Positions 42,666-51,469 of a stretch of 64,000 bases of DNA are shown here, in pieces. The stretch's first letter is position 1, and the number at the start of each line of letters is the position of its first letter. The notes under the pieces are model-generated. The model was not told the origin of the DNA, did not search any database, and was given only the letters and a program-made list of their open reading frames with translations. The position numbers and the translations under genes were made by a program. This DNA comes from Protofrankia sp963555925. GTDB taxonomy: Bacteria > Actinomycetota > Actinomycetes > Frankiales > Frankiaceae. The stretch lies in contig CAUVXJ010000029.1 of NCBI GenBank assembly GCA_963555925.1, positions 1 through 64,000 of the forward strand, in the 5' to 3' direction.

Positions 42666-44279
42666 ATGGTCTGGTGGGGCTGGGGCGCGGCGGAGGCGCA
42701 CACACCGCTGCCCGCCGGTGTCCGCTCCCTGCTGGAACAGGTTCTGGGTACCGCATGCCGGGACACCCCACCGGTGGGCACTGACGCGCTGCGGCTGCCG
42801 GTGGGCAGCCTTGCCGACGACGCGCACGCGGCCCTGGTGGGCGTGCTCGGCCCGGCCTGGGTCCGCGACGACCGGGCGAGCCTGGTCCGGCACTGCCGTG
42901 GGCGGTCCACGACCGACCTGCTGCGTCTTCGCGCCGGCGACGCCATGGATGCCCCGGACGCGGTCGTCCTGCCCGCAAGCCACGACGAGGTACACGCCGT
43001 GCTCGCGGTCTGCGGCCGCCATCGGCTCGCGGTGGTTCCGTTCGGTGGGGGGACGTCGGTGGTCGGCGGCCTGGTCGCCGTCCGTGCCGGCTTCGCCGGT
43101 GTGATCGCGCTCGACGTGACCCGGATGAACCGGCTCGTCAGCGTCGACGCCAAGTCGCAGATCGTCACGGTTGAGCCCGGTGTGCGCGGCCCGGCGCTGG
43201 CGGCCGGGCTTGCCACGCACGGCTTCACCCTCGGCCATCTGCCGCAGTCGTGGGAGTACGCGACGGTCGGCGGGTTCGCCGCGACCCGGTCCAGCGGCCA
43301 GGCATCTGCCGGCCACGGTCGGTTCGACAGCATGGTCGTCGGCGTCCGGGTCGCCACCCCGGTGGGCACCTGGGAGCTCGGCCGCGCGCCCGCGTCCGCC
43401 GCCGGACCCGACCTGCGCGAGCTCGTCCTCGGTTCCGAAGGCGCCTTCGGGGTCATCACCCAGGTGCGGCTGCGCGTGCGACCCCGGCCCGAGGCCACCC
43501 ACTACGAGGGCTGGCGCCTGACGGACTTCACCGGCGCGGCCGACGTGCTGCGCACCCTGGCACAGCGGGATCTGCTGCCGACGGTCGTGCGGCTCTCGGA
43601 TGAGGTCGAGACCGCGGCCGGGCTCGCCGGCGGTAGTCCCGTCACCGCTGACCCCGTCACGGGCGGCGCTGTCACCGCTGACCCTGTCCCCGGCGGCGGC
43701 TGCCACCTGATCACCGGGTACGAGGGCCGGGCCGGATGGGTCGCCGCGCGCCGGTCCGAGGTCGGCGAACTGTTGCGCGCGGCCGGCGCGGTCGCGTTGG
43801 GGCGCGACATCGGGGCCAGGTGGCTACGCGACCGGTTTCGCGGTCCGTATCTGCGCGATGCCCTGCTGGACGTCGGGATGTTCGCCGAGACCCTGGAGAC
43901 GGCCGGGTTCTGGTCGACCCTGCCCGGCCTGTACACCGGTGTGCGGGACGCGATCGTCGCGGCCCTGGCCGTGCAGGATGCGCCGGGGGTGGTCATGTGT
44001 CACATCTCGCACGTCTACCCGACCGGCGCCTCGCTGTACTTCACCGTCGTGTATCCCCAGCCCGGCGAACCGGTGGCGAGCTGGGGGAGGGTGAAGGCCG
44101 CAGCCACCCGCGCGGTCCTCGACGCGGGCGGGACCATCACCCACCATCACGCCGTCGGCACCGACCATCAGCCGTGGCTCGCGGCGGAGATCGGTGACAT
44201 CGGGATGGCCGTCCTGCGCTCGGTCAAGGACACCCTCGACCCGGCCGGAATCCTCAACCCGGGAATTCTCCTACGGTAA
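42666..44279 (+). CDS. AGPS-like FAD-binding oxidase (alkyl-DHAP synthase family)
   Basis: A 537-residue FAD (PCMH-type) protein resembling alkyldihydroxyacetonephosphate synthase, the ether-bond-forming enzyme. Visible are the start MVWWGWGAAE, VVPFGGGTSVVGGL (FAD), LGHLPQSWEYATVGGFAATR, LGSEGAFGVITQVRLRVRP and a His-rich THHHAVGTDHQPW near the C-terminus as in AGPS, followed by DPAGILNPGILLR. An upstream ATG at 42645, inside the octamer repeat, gives seven extra residues and is the alternative start. Bacterial homologues such as Rv2251 and Rv3107c have unproven function, so ether-lipid synthesis is a hypothesis. The SDR gene follows after 4 bp. Confidence 0.85.
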   Translation: MVWWGWGAAEAHTPLPAGVRSLLEQVLGTACRDTPPVGTDALRLPVGSLADDAHAALVGVLGPAWVRDDRASLVRHCRGRSTTDLLRLRAGDAMDAPDAVVLPASHDEVHAVLAVCGRHRLAVVPFGGGTSVVGGLVAVRAGFAGVIALDVTRMNRLVSVDAKSQIVTVEPGVRGPALAAGLATHGFTLGHLPQSWEYATVGGFAATRSSGQASAGHGRFDSMVVGVRVATPVGTWELGRAPASAAGPDLRELVLGSEGAFGVITQVRLRVRPRPEATHYEGWRLTDFTGAADVLRTLAQRDLLPTVVRLSDEVETAAGLAGGSPVTADPVTGGAVTADPVPGGGCHLITGYEGRAGWVAARRSEVGELLRAAGAVALGRDIGARWLRDRFRGPYLRDALLDVGMFAETLETAGFWSTLPGLYTGVRDAIVAALAVQDAPGVVMCHISHVYPTGASLYFTVVYPQPGEPVASWGRVKAAATRAVLDAGGTITHHHAVGTDHQPWLAAEIGDIGMAVLRSVKDTLDPAGILNPGILLR

Positions 44280-44283
44280 GAGG

Positions 44284-44985
44284 ATGCAGCAGGAGGATCA
44301 GGCGCTCGTCGTCGTCGGACCGGGGCGGGCCTTCGGCGTCCAGCTCCTGCGCCGGTTCGCCCGGGAGGGCTTCGCACTCGGCGTGATCGCGCGTTCGGCC
44401 GACACGGTCGGGCGGATCGAAGCCGACCTCGCCCGGGAGGATGTCGCGGTCACCGGCGAGGTCGCCGATGTCACCGAACCGGGCGCCGTCACCGCGGCGT
44501 TGGGCAAACTCGCCGACGGGCTGGGCGGCCTGACCGTCGTTGTCTACAACGCGAAGCTGAGCATCCGGGGCAGTGCGCTGTCGGTGTCGGCGGAAACGGT
44601 CAACCAGACGTTGGCGGTCAACGTGACCGGCGCACTCACCGTGGTGCAGGCCGCCGTGGGGTTGCTGGCCGATCGTCGGTCGACGTGCGTGCTACTGACC
44701 GCGGCCGGGCTGCGCACCGAACCGGCCGCCGGGCGTTTCGCCCTCGCGATCGGCAAGGCTGGCCTGCTCGCGCTCGGGACGTCGCTTGCGCCGGTACTGC
44801 AGGCGCGTGGAATCCGGCTTCGGACCGTGGTGTTGGAGGCCCGCGTCGCACCTGCCGGCCCGCTTTCGCCGGAGGCGGTGGCCGAGCACTTCTGGAACGT
44901 CTATTCGGCCCCGCGCGGATCGGTTTTCCGACTCGTCCCGCCAAAGGGGTCCGACCGGGCGCCGCAGCTGTTCGGGGAGGTCTGA
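44284..44985 (+). CDS. Short-chain dehydrogenase/reductase-like protein lacking the catalytic Tyr
   Basis: A 233-residue Rossmann protein 4 bp after the AGPS-like gene and surely co-transcribed. The nucleotide site is VVVGPGRAFGVQLLRRF, with NAKLSIRG for the usual NNAG and NVTGALTVVQAAVG. Where classical SDRs have YxxxK, this protein reads RFALAIGKAG: the Lys is present but the Tyr position is Leu. It may be a non-catalytic or unusual SDR. By analogy to eukaryotic ether-lipid synthesis an acyl/alkyl-DHAP reductase would be expected beside AGPS, but the missing Tyr argues for caution. Confidence 0.82.
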   Translation: MQQEDQALVVVGPGRAFGVQLLRRFAREGFALGVIARSADTVGRIEADLAREDVAVTGEVADVTEPGAVTAALGKLADGLGGLTVVVYNAKLSIRGSALSVSAETVNQTLAVNVTGALTVVQAAVGLLADRRSTCVLLTAAGLRTEPAAGRFALAIGKAGLLALGTSLAPVLQARGIRLRTVVLEARVAPAGPLSPEAVAEHFWNVYSAPRGSVFRLVPPKGSDRAPQLFGEV

Positions 44986-45040
44986 CGCCTGTCTGACCCA
45001 AGTCGTGCCAGGACCCGCCGATCGTGCGACCATCCAGACC

Positions 45041-46258
45041 GTGAGACGTGGACCTGATGACGACTCGGACCGGGGTAGTGGGTCGGAGGACTCGACCCGC
45101 CGCCTGCCACCGTCCGCCGGTACCCAGCCGGGCGATGGAACGCGCAAGGCACGGGTCGTGGGTCCCGTTGGTCCGCCGCCACCCGCGGATTCGTTCCGCC
45201 CGGCCGGTCGACAACCGCGAACCCGCCCTGATCCCACCCGGCCGGCGAACCCGCCCCTTGGCGACACCCGACGGACCGACGCCGACACCCGACGGACCGA
45301 CGCACCTCCGGCCGGTGCCCATCCGGCCGACTCCTACCGGGACGAGCCATACCGAAATGAGTCATACCGGGACGACCCCTACCGGGCGGACCCTTACCGG
45401 GACGAGTCCCACCCGGCGGACGGCGGCGCGGCGTACCCGGGTCACGGTTCTGGTTCCGGTTACACGGCGCAGCACTCGTCAGCCGTGCCACCGGTCGAGC
45501 CGGCCGGCGTGACGGCCTCGCCGACCGCTCCGGCTCGCCGGCGGCGTCGACGCAGATGGCCGATCATCACACTGATCGTGTTGCTCGCGTTGCTGGTTGT
45601 GGCCGACCGTGCGGCGGTACCGATCGCCGAAAGCCAGATGAAGGCGAAGGCTCAGGCGGGTGTTGCCCAGTCCAGCAAGGATCCGACTGTCACGCCACCC
45701 ACGGTGACCGACGTCAGCATCGGCGGCATCCCGTTCCTGACCCAGATCCTGTTCGGTAAGTATGACGACCTGAGGGTGACGGTGACGGGCATCTCCACAC
45801 CCGGGCCGCGTATCTCGGCGGTGAAAGCCCGCCTCCAGGGCGTTCACGTACCGTTCGGGGACGCGATCCGCGACCAGGTGGGGCAGGTCCCGGTGGACAA
45901 GGTGACCGCCGATGTGCAGATCAGCTACAGCGATCTCAACACCTATCTGGCGGGCCTGAATCTGTCGATCGGGAAGGTCCAGGTGGCGCCCGGCACTGAC
46001 GGCAAGGTCAAAGTGAATGTGGATGTGTCCTTGCCGATCGTGGGTTCGATCATCGGTTCGCAGTCGATCGAAACGGGTTTCACCGTCAAGGACAACAACC
46101 TCACGCTGGTTCTACCCGGGGGACTGGCGCTGCCGGCGATTCCGTTGCCGATCGCCGGGCTGCCGTTCAACCTGCGGATCGAGAGTGCCACGGCCGGCAG
46201 CAACGGCATCGCGGTGCGGGCAGCGGCCACCGACGTCATCCTTCCTGCCGGCATCTGA
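45041..46258 (+). CDS. DUF2993 (LmeA-like) membrane-anchored protein
   Basis: Start GTG 45041, 405 residues. Residues 1-165 are disordered and rich in Arg, Asp, Pro and Ser, with near-repeats of (S/P)YR(D/N)(E/D). A basic run of eight Arg residues precedes a single membrane helix (WPIITLIVLLALLVV, about 173-193). Residues 195-405 are a DUF2993 domain (TPPTVTDVSIGGIPFLTQIL...). In mycobacteria the DUF2993 protein LmeA binds phospholipid and supports lipomannan elongation, so a periplasmic lipid-binding role is plausible. The long N-terminal cytoplasmic tail is unlike LmeA. It lies 55 bp after the SDR gene. Confidence 0.83.
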   Translation: MRRGPDDDSDRGSGSEDSTRRLPPSAGTQPGDGTRKARVVGPVGPPPPADSFRPAGRQPRTRPDPTRPANPPLGDTRRTDADTRRTDAPPAGAHPADSYRDEPYRNESYRDDPYRADPYRDESHPADGGAAYPGHGSGSGYTAQHSSAVPPVEPAGVTASPTAPARRRRRRRWPIITLIVLLALLVVADRAAVPIAESQMKAKAQAGVAQSSKDPTVTPPTVTDVSIGGIPFLTQILFGKYDDLRVTVTGISTPGPRISAVKARLQGVHVPFGDAIRDQVGQVPVDKVTADVQISYSDLNTYLAGLNLSIGKVQVAPGTDGKVKVNVDVSLPIVGSIIGSQSIETGFTVKDNNLTLVLPGGLALPAIPLPIAGLPFNLRIESATAGSNGIAVRAAATDVILPAGI

Positions 46259-46797
46259 GCCGGCGCCTGAGCCGGCGGTCACCCCGTGTATCGCCGGCTC
46301 TGTTCCCACGCTGCGTCCAATCAGCGACAGTTCCCGGACCGCCGGGTGGGCGACCGGCGATTCTTAGAGCGCCCGGCAACAGGGGCGTGGATCAAGGAGC
46401 GGGGCTGGGGCGCGTGCATCGCGAGGCGGCGGAGGAAGGCACCCTGGTGTCGGGTGCCGACCGACGACAACGACGCGAGGTGCGTGCCCCGGCCCCGCGA
46501 CGCCGCGTCCCCTGTTGCCGGTCGCTCTTACTCGTTGGCGGATACTGTCGGACTCGTGGCCGGTCGTCTCCGGACATGACTGATGTGGTCATGACTGCTG
46601 TGGACATGTCTGGCACCGGCATGACCGACCCCGCGCAGTCTGCCCCCTGCGTTGCGTCCGTGGTGATTGGTCCACCCAACCTGGATCATGGTCTGTGGAC
46701 GACGCTACGATTCAGACGAACCGCAAGATCGGACGATCCATGTCGAAGTAGTTCGGCGGGGCATCCGGCCTGTGTCCCGTCCTGAAGGGGGAAACAC
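46259..46797. other. Intergenic region with large palindrome and promoter of the FHA-ABC gene
   Basis: The left part holds the 167-bp palindromic element (46364-46530). To its right are repeated CATGACTG/TGTGGTCATG words (about 46574-46610). The right end has AGGGGGAAACAC before GTG 46798. No coding frame is supported. Confidence 0.5.
46364..46530. repeat. Dispersed repeat, family 2: complete 167-bp imperfect palindrome
   Basis: The two arms run from 46364 inward and 46530 inward and meet at GGCACCC (46438-46444) and GGGTGCC (46452-46458). Arm ends share CGGCAACAGGGG and its complement. By eye roughly three quarters of positions pair, so transcripts could fold into one long hairpin. Single-arm copies are found at 27512-27538 and 49286-49321. 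Confidence 0.85.
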
Positions 46798-49269
46798 GTG
46801 CAGACGACCCTCAGAGTCGTCAGCGGCGCCATCGTGGCCACCGTGCCTGCCGGCCAGCCGTTCGTCGTCGGGCGTGCCCGCTCGGCCGACTTCGTCATGC
46901 CCGACAGTCGGGTGTCCCGCCGTCACCTGCTGATCGAACCGGTCGGCGCGGGCTGGGCGGTGCGGGACATCAGCTCGAACGGAACCTGGCTCGACGGCCA
47001 GCGGGTGCAGAGCGTGGATGTGAACGGCGAGATCCGCTTCCGGCTCGGTACTCCGACCGGACCGGAGGTCGTCGTCCAGCCTGAGGTGCTCGCCGGCGGC
47101 GACGATGCTCCCCCCGGCTTCGAGGATCCGCATTTCGAGATGCCGACGATGCTGCGGAACGCCACCGGCTTCGAGCCCGGACCGCAACTGCCCCGGCAGG
47201 CCCCACGGCGTCCCGATGACGCCAGCGGACCGGACCTTGAGCGTGAGCACGAACGCCAGACGGCGTACCCGCTGCGCCCCGGCACGATGTCCATCGGGCG
47301 GTCCCGCGACAACGACATCGTCGTCGGTGACCTGCTGGCTTCCCGCCGGCATGCGGAGCTGTACGTCGGCCACAGCGGGACCGGCGCCGGCGATGTGGAG
47401 ATCGCCGATCTCGAGTCCGCGAACGGTACGTTCGTCAACGGCAAGCGCATCGTCCGTGAGCCGGTACCGCAGGGTGCGGTGATTGCCGTTGGTCACCATG
47501 TGTTCCAACTTGTCGGCAACGAGCTCGTCGAGTACATCGACTCCGGGGACGTCAGCTTCGAGGCCGACGGTCTGAACGTGTGGGCCGGCCAGAAGCAGCT
47601 CATGCACGACATGACCTTCCGGCTGCGTGGGAGTGCGCTCCTGGCAGTGGTCGGGCCGAGTGGCGCGGGCAAGTCCACGCTGCTCAACGCCCTCACCGGG
47701 TTCCGCCCGGCCGACAAGGGTGAGGTGCGGTACGCCGGTCGGAACATGTACTCCGAGTACGACGAGCTGCGCCGCCGCATCGGTTACGTGCCCCAGGAGG
47801 ACCTGCTCCACACCACCCTGACCGTGCGGCGGGCCCTCGAGTTCGGCGCCGAGCTGCGGTTCCCTCCGGACACGACCAAGGCCGAACGCGGCGCCCGGGT
47901 GGACGAGGTCCTCGCGGAGCTCGGGCTCACCCAGCACGCCGGCACCCAGGTGGCCAGACTGTCCGGCGGGCAGCGCAAGCGCACCAGCGTCGCGCTGGAA
48001 CTGCTGACCAAACCCACCCTGCTTTACCTGGACGAGCCCACCTCCGGGCTCGACCCGGGCATGGACAAGAACGTCATGGAGTCGCTGCGCACGCTGGCCG
48101 ACGACGGCCGCACGGTCGTCGTGGTCACCCACAGCGTGGCCCAGCTGGACCTCTGCGACTACGTTCTGGTGCTCGCCCCCGGCGGGTACGTCGCCTACTT
48201 CGGCCCGCCGCGCGACGCGCTGTCCTTCTTCGGGAAGAAGGACTACCCGGACGTCTTCCTGATGCTGGAGGCGACACCGGGCGCGGAGTCGGCGGCCCGG
48301 TTCCGCCAGTCGCGCTACTACGTGCCCGCGTCGGTGACCGCGCCGTCGGCCCGCCCGGCACGCGAAGACCTGCCGAGCATCCGCCAGCAGTCGGTGCTCT
48401 CCCAGCTGATCACGTTAAGTCGGCGGACGCTGGCGGTGGTCGCGTCTGACAAGTCCTACCTGCGGCTCATCGTCGTGTTCCCGTTCCTGCTCGGGCTCAT
48501 CCCGCGCGCCATACCCGGCGGTTTCGCTGCTCCGACGCCGCCGGATCAGTTCACGCCGAACTCGGACGCCGGCACGATCCTGCTGGTGATGGTGTTGTGC
48601 GCCTGTTTCATGGGGATGGCGAACTCGGTCCGGGAGATCGTCAAGGAACGGGCGATCTACCGCCGGGAACGGGCGATCGGGCTGTCCCGGACCGCCTACA
48701 TCGGCTCGAAGATTCTCGTCCTGACGCTGATCACCACGTTGCAGGCCATCCCGTTCACCCTGATCGGTCTTGCCGGCCGACAGCCCGCCGACGGGGTCGT
48801 GCTCGGAAACTCCCTGCTGGAGTGTCTGATCGCGGTGATCGTGGTGTCGCTGTCCTCGGCCATGCTGGGGCTCGTCATCTCCGCGCTGGTCGACAACGCG
48901 GACAAGACCATGCCGTTGCTCGTGCTCCTCACCATGGCGCAACTGGTGTTCAGCGGTGGCATCCTGCCCGTTCACGGCAAACCGGGTCTGGAGGAGATCA
49001 GCCTGATCGCGCCGGCCCGCTGGGGCTTTGCCGGGTTGTCCTCGGTCGGTGACCTGAACACCATCAGCCTGGCGGGAAAGCCCAGTCCGCAGGATCCCAC
49101 CAAACTGCTCAACAACAAGGTGGTCGTGGACCCGTTCTTCGAGCACACATCATCGGCCTATCTCACCGACATCGCCGCCGGCGTGGGGCTCGGCGTGATC
49201 TGTGTCATCGCCACCGCCTTCCTGATCCGCCGGATGGACCCGAAGACCGCCAAGCGCAAGCCGGCGTAG
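46798..49269 (+). CDS. FHA-domain ABC transporter (Rv1747-like)
   Basis: An 823-residue half-transporter. FHA domain 1 spans about residues 1-95 (VVGRARSADFVMPDSRVSRRH, SSNGTWLDG) and FHA domain 2 about 155-240 (IGRSRDNDIVVGD, LASRRHAEL, ANGTFVNG). The ABC ATPase spans about 255-480 with GPSGAGKSTL, LSGGQRKRTS and LLYLDEPTSGLD. An ABCG-like membrane domain with about six helices spans 540-815. The start GTG 46798 has AGGGGGAAA upstream. In Mycobacterium tuberculosis Rv1747 is phosphorylated by its neighbour kinase PknF and exports lipid-linked cell-wall material. The convergent kinase gene here suggests the same partnership. The exported substrate is unknown. Confidence 0.94.
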   Translation: MQTTLRVVSGAIVATVPAGQPFVVGRARSADFVMPDSRVSRRHLLIEPVGAGWAVRDISSNGTWLDGQRVQSVDVNGEIRFRLGTPTGPEVVVQPEVLAGGDDAPPGFEDPHFEMPTMLRNATGFEPGPQLPRQAPRRPDDASGPDLEREHERQTAYPLRPGTMSIGRSRDNDIVVGDLLASRRHAELYVGHSGTGAGDVEIADLESANGTFVNGKRIVREPVPQGAVIAVGHHVFQLVGNELVEYIDSGDVSFEADGLNVWAGQKQLMHDMTFRLRGSALLAVVGPSGAGKSTLLNALTGFRPADKGEVRYAGRNMYSEYDELRRRIGYVPQEDLLHTTLTVRRALEFGAELRFPPDTTKAERGARVDEVLAELGLTQHAGTQVARLSGGQRKRTSVALELLTKPTLLYLDEPTSGLDPGMDKNVMESLRTLADDGRTVVVVTHSVAQLDLCDYVLVLAPGGYVAYFGPPRDALSFFGKKDYPDVFLMLEATPGAESAARFRQSRYYVPASVTAPSARPAREDLPSIRQQSVLSQLITLSRRTLAVVASDKSYLRLIVVFPFLLGLIPRAIPGGFAAPTPPDQFTPNSDAGTILLVMVLCACFMGMANSVREIVKERAIYRRERAIGLSRTAYIGSKILVLTLITTLQAIPFTLIGLAGRQPADGVVLGNSLLECLIAVIVVSLSSAMLGLVISALVDNADKTMPLLVLLTMAQLVFSGGILPVHGKPGLEEISLIAPARWGFAGLSSVGDLNTISLAGKPSPQDPTKLLNNKVVVDPFFEHTSSAYLTDIAAGVGLGVICVIATAFLIRRMDPKTAKRKPA

Positions 49270-49285
49270 CCGCGACTGCCACCCC

Positions 49286-49321
49286 CCGCGACGCCGCGCC
49301 CCCTATTGCCGGTCGCTCTTA
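49286..49321. repeat. Dispersed repeat, family 2, half copy between convergent genes
   Basis: Thirty-six bases ending GGTCGCTCTTA match one arm of the 46364-46530 palindrome. The terminal TTA is the complement of the kinase stop codon (49319-49321). It could serve as part of the convergent terminator. Confidence 0.85.
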
Positions 49322-51346
49322 GCCGGACTGCCAGCGGGGGGTGGCGTCCAGGCCGTTGAACGTGGTCAGCTTCTGTGCGTGGTCGTCGTCGAGGCGGTTC
49401 GCGTCCGTCACGTAGATCTCGCGGTTGGTGGCGCCGTCGCGCTGGCTGGTGAAGGCGATCCGTTTGTTGTCCCCGGCTGCGAACGACGGGTCCTGGTCCT
49501 GGCCGGGGGCGTCGGTCAGCCGTGTCGGTGTGCCACCGGCGGCGTCCATGACGTAGATGTCCAGCTCGGCGAGGTTCGTACCGACGCTGCGGCGGAACGC
49601 GATTCTCTTCCCGTCCGGTGACCAGCACGGGTCGGCGTCGAGGCCCTGCGAGCCGTCGGTGAGCTGGACGGGCTGGGCGTTGGTGTTGAACGCGTCAACG
49701 GTGAACAGCTTGCCGCCGTTGCTCCCGTTCTCGCTGACGAAGTAGACGATCTGGTTGTTCGTCGGTGACCAGGACGGGTCGGTGGCCCCAGCCGGCACGG
49801 GTAGCTGCCGGACGCTCGACCCGTCCATCGCGATGACGTAGAGGCCGGGTGAGCCGTCGTTCGGGCCGCGGACGGCCCTGATCACGACGAACCTCCCGGT
49901 GGGGTCGACCGACGCCCGGGCGTCCCCCGCGATCTGGATCTCCGCCGCCGGGCCGGAGCCGAAAAGGGAGATCGGACCGGCGCTGCCGTCCGCGGCGATC
50001 GCTTTGAGGCTGGGGGAGGAGTCACCCACCGTATAGAGGACGGTCTTGCGTTTGGGTCCGACGATCACCGGGAGCGTGTCCGGATCCGTATCGTTGGTCA
50101 GCTTTCGCGGCGACCCCAGAGCGCCGTTCGAGCCGACCTGCACACTGAAGATGTCCTTCTTGCCGTCCTGCTCGCTGGAGTACACCAGCGTGTCGTCGCC
50201 GAGCCCGACAGTGGATTTCGGCAGGATGTCGGCGACCTTCGCCTGGTTGTCGCCCGGGTTCGAGCCGGGGGCCAGCGCCAGCACCGCCCCGGCCACCGCC
50301 GCCACCGCGACCCCACTGCTCGCGACCACCAGCGCCATCCGGCGGCGGGGCCGCGGCACCGGGCTGTCGCCCCGAACGGTGGCCGGCGTGGACGTCCCAC
50401 GGGTGCCGCGCGTTGCGGTGCCACCGGACGCGCTGCCGGGCGCGGGTAGCTGCCAGTCGCGTAACACCTGGGTGACGGTTGCCTCGGGGTCGACCTGCTC
50501 TGTCGACAGCGGTTCGCCGAGCAGGCGCAGCATCAGCTGCTGCGCGCTCGGCCGGGCCGAGGGAGTCTTGATCATCGCGCTCGCGACGATCTCGCGCAGG
50601 GGGCTGTCCAGCCCGTCCAGGCGAGGCTCCTCGTTCACCGCACGGAAGAGCAGGATCTGCGCGCTGCCTTCGCCGAAGGGGTAGCGGCCGGTCGCGGCGA
50701 ACGTGATGAGCCCGCCCCAGGCGAAGATGTCCACCGCCGGGGTGACCTGCTCGCCCTGGATCTGTTCGGGTGCCATGAACGCGGGGGTGCCGAGCTGCTG
50801 GAGATCCCCGGTGAGGTTGCTGACGGCGTCCAGCGCCCGGGCGATCCCGAAGTCGATGACGCGGGGCCCGAAGGGGGAGAGCACCACGTTGGAGGGTTTG
50901 AGGTCCCGGTGCACGATGCCGGCGCTGTGGATCGCGGTCAGGGCCGCGGCAACGCCGACCGCGAGCTGTTCAAGGTTCGCCGCCGACAGCGGGCCGACCT
51001 CGGTGACGAACTTCGCCAGCGTCCGACCCTCGATGAACTCGGTGACCAGATACGGTTGTTCGGCATCGGGTGCGGCGTCGAGTACCTCGGCGGTGCACAC
51101 CCGGGCCACCCGGCGGGCCGTTTCGGCCTCCAGCCGGAAACGCGACCGGAACTCGTGGTCGTCGGCCACGTCGGCGCGGATCACCTTGATGGCGACCAGC
51201 CGGTCGGTTTCGCTGCGTCCGAGGTAGACGGTTCCCATTCCGCCCTGGCCGAGCGTGCCCAGCAGGGTGTAGGAACCGAGCTGGCTTGGGTCGTCCGGAC
51301 CCAGCGGGGCCATTTGTGCGTTCAGGGCCGCATCCGGCGCCGTCAT
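49319..51346 (-). CDS. Ser/Thr protein kinase with extracytoplasmic beta-propeller
   Basis: A 675-residue receptor kinase. The Hanks-type kinase domain (about 20-280) has LGQGGMGTVYLG, AIKVIRAD with the ATP Lys, IVHRDLKPSNVVL, VIDFGIARA and FMAPEQIQG. A linker leads to one membrane helix (MALVVASSGVAVAAVAGAVLAL, about 335-357). Outside, residues 375-675 are TolB/PD40-type propeller blades (DPSWSPTNNQIVYF, DPCWSPDGKRIAFRR, DPSFAAGDNKRIAFTS). It is convergent with the FHA-ABC gene, whose FHA domains are the likely phospho-Thr readers. PknF-like by context, but PknF lacks this propeller, so the sensed signal differs. The stop is embedded in a family-2 repeat. Confidence 0.94.
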   Translation of the reverse strand: MTAPDAALNAQMAPLGPDDPSQLGSYTLLGTLGQGGMGTVYLGRSETDRLVAIKVIRADVADDHEFRSRFRLEAETARRVARVCTAEVLDAAPDAEQPYLVTEFIEGRTLAKFVTEVGPLSAANLEQLAVGVAAALTAIHSAGIVHRDLKPSNVVLSPFGPRVIDFGIARALDAVSNLTGDLQQLGTPAFMAPEQIQGEQVTPAVDIFAWGGLITFAATGRYPFGEGSAQILLFRAVNEEPRLDGLDSPLREIVASAMIKTPSARPSAQQLMLRLLGEPLSTEQVDPEATVTQVLRDWQLPAPGSASGGTATRGTRGTSTPATVRGDSPVPRPRRRMALVVASSGVAVAAVAGAVLALAPGSNPGDNQAKVADILPKSTVGLGDDTLVYSSEQDGKKDIFSVQVGSNGALGSPRKLTNDTDPDTLPVIVGPKRKTVLYTVGDSSPSLKAIAADGSAGPISLFGSGPAAEIQIAGDARASVDPTGRFVVIRAVRGPNDGSPGLYVIAMDGSSVRQLPVPAGATDPSWSPTNNQIVYFVSENGSNGGKLFTVDAFNTNAQPVQLTDGSQGLDADPCWSPDGKRIAFRRSVGTNLAELDIYVMDAAGGTPTRLTDAPGQDQDPSFAAGDNKRIAFTSQRDGATNREIYVTDANRLDDDHAQKLTTFNGLDATPRWQSG

Positions 51347-51469
51347 TGTTGACCTACCCCCAGACCACGTGCTATCCGCAACGCTCTGTCAGACCGGCCG
51401 GACAAGTCCTCAACGTACTCCCGCGGTCGTCTCGCTGACTCCCGGCTTTCCCATCCGGTCAGGCATGAC

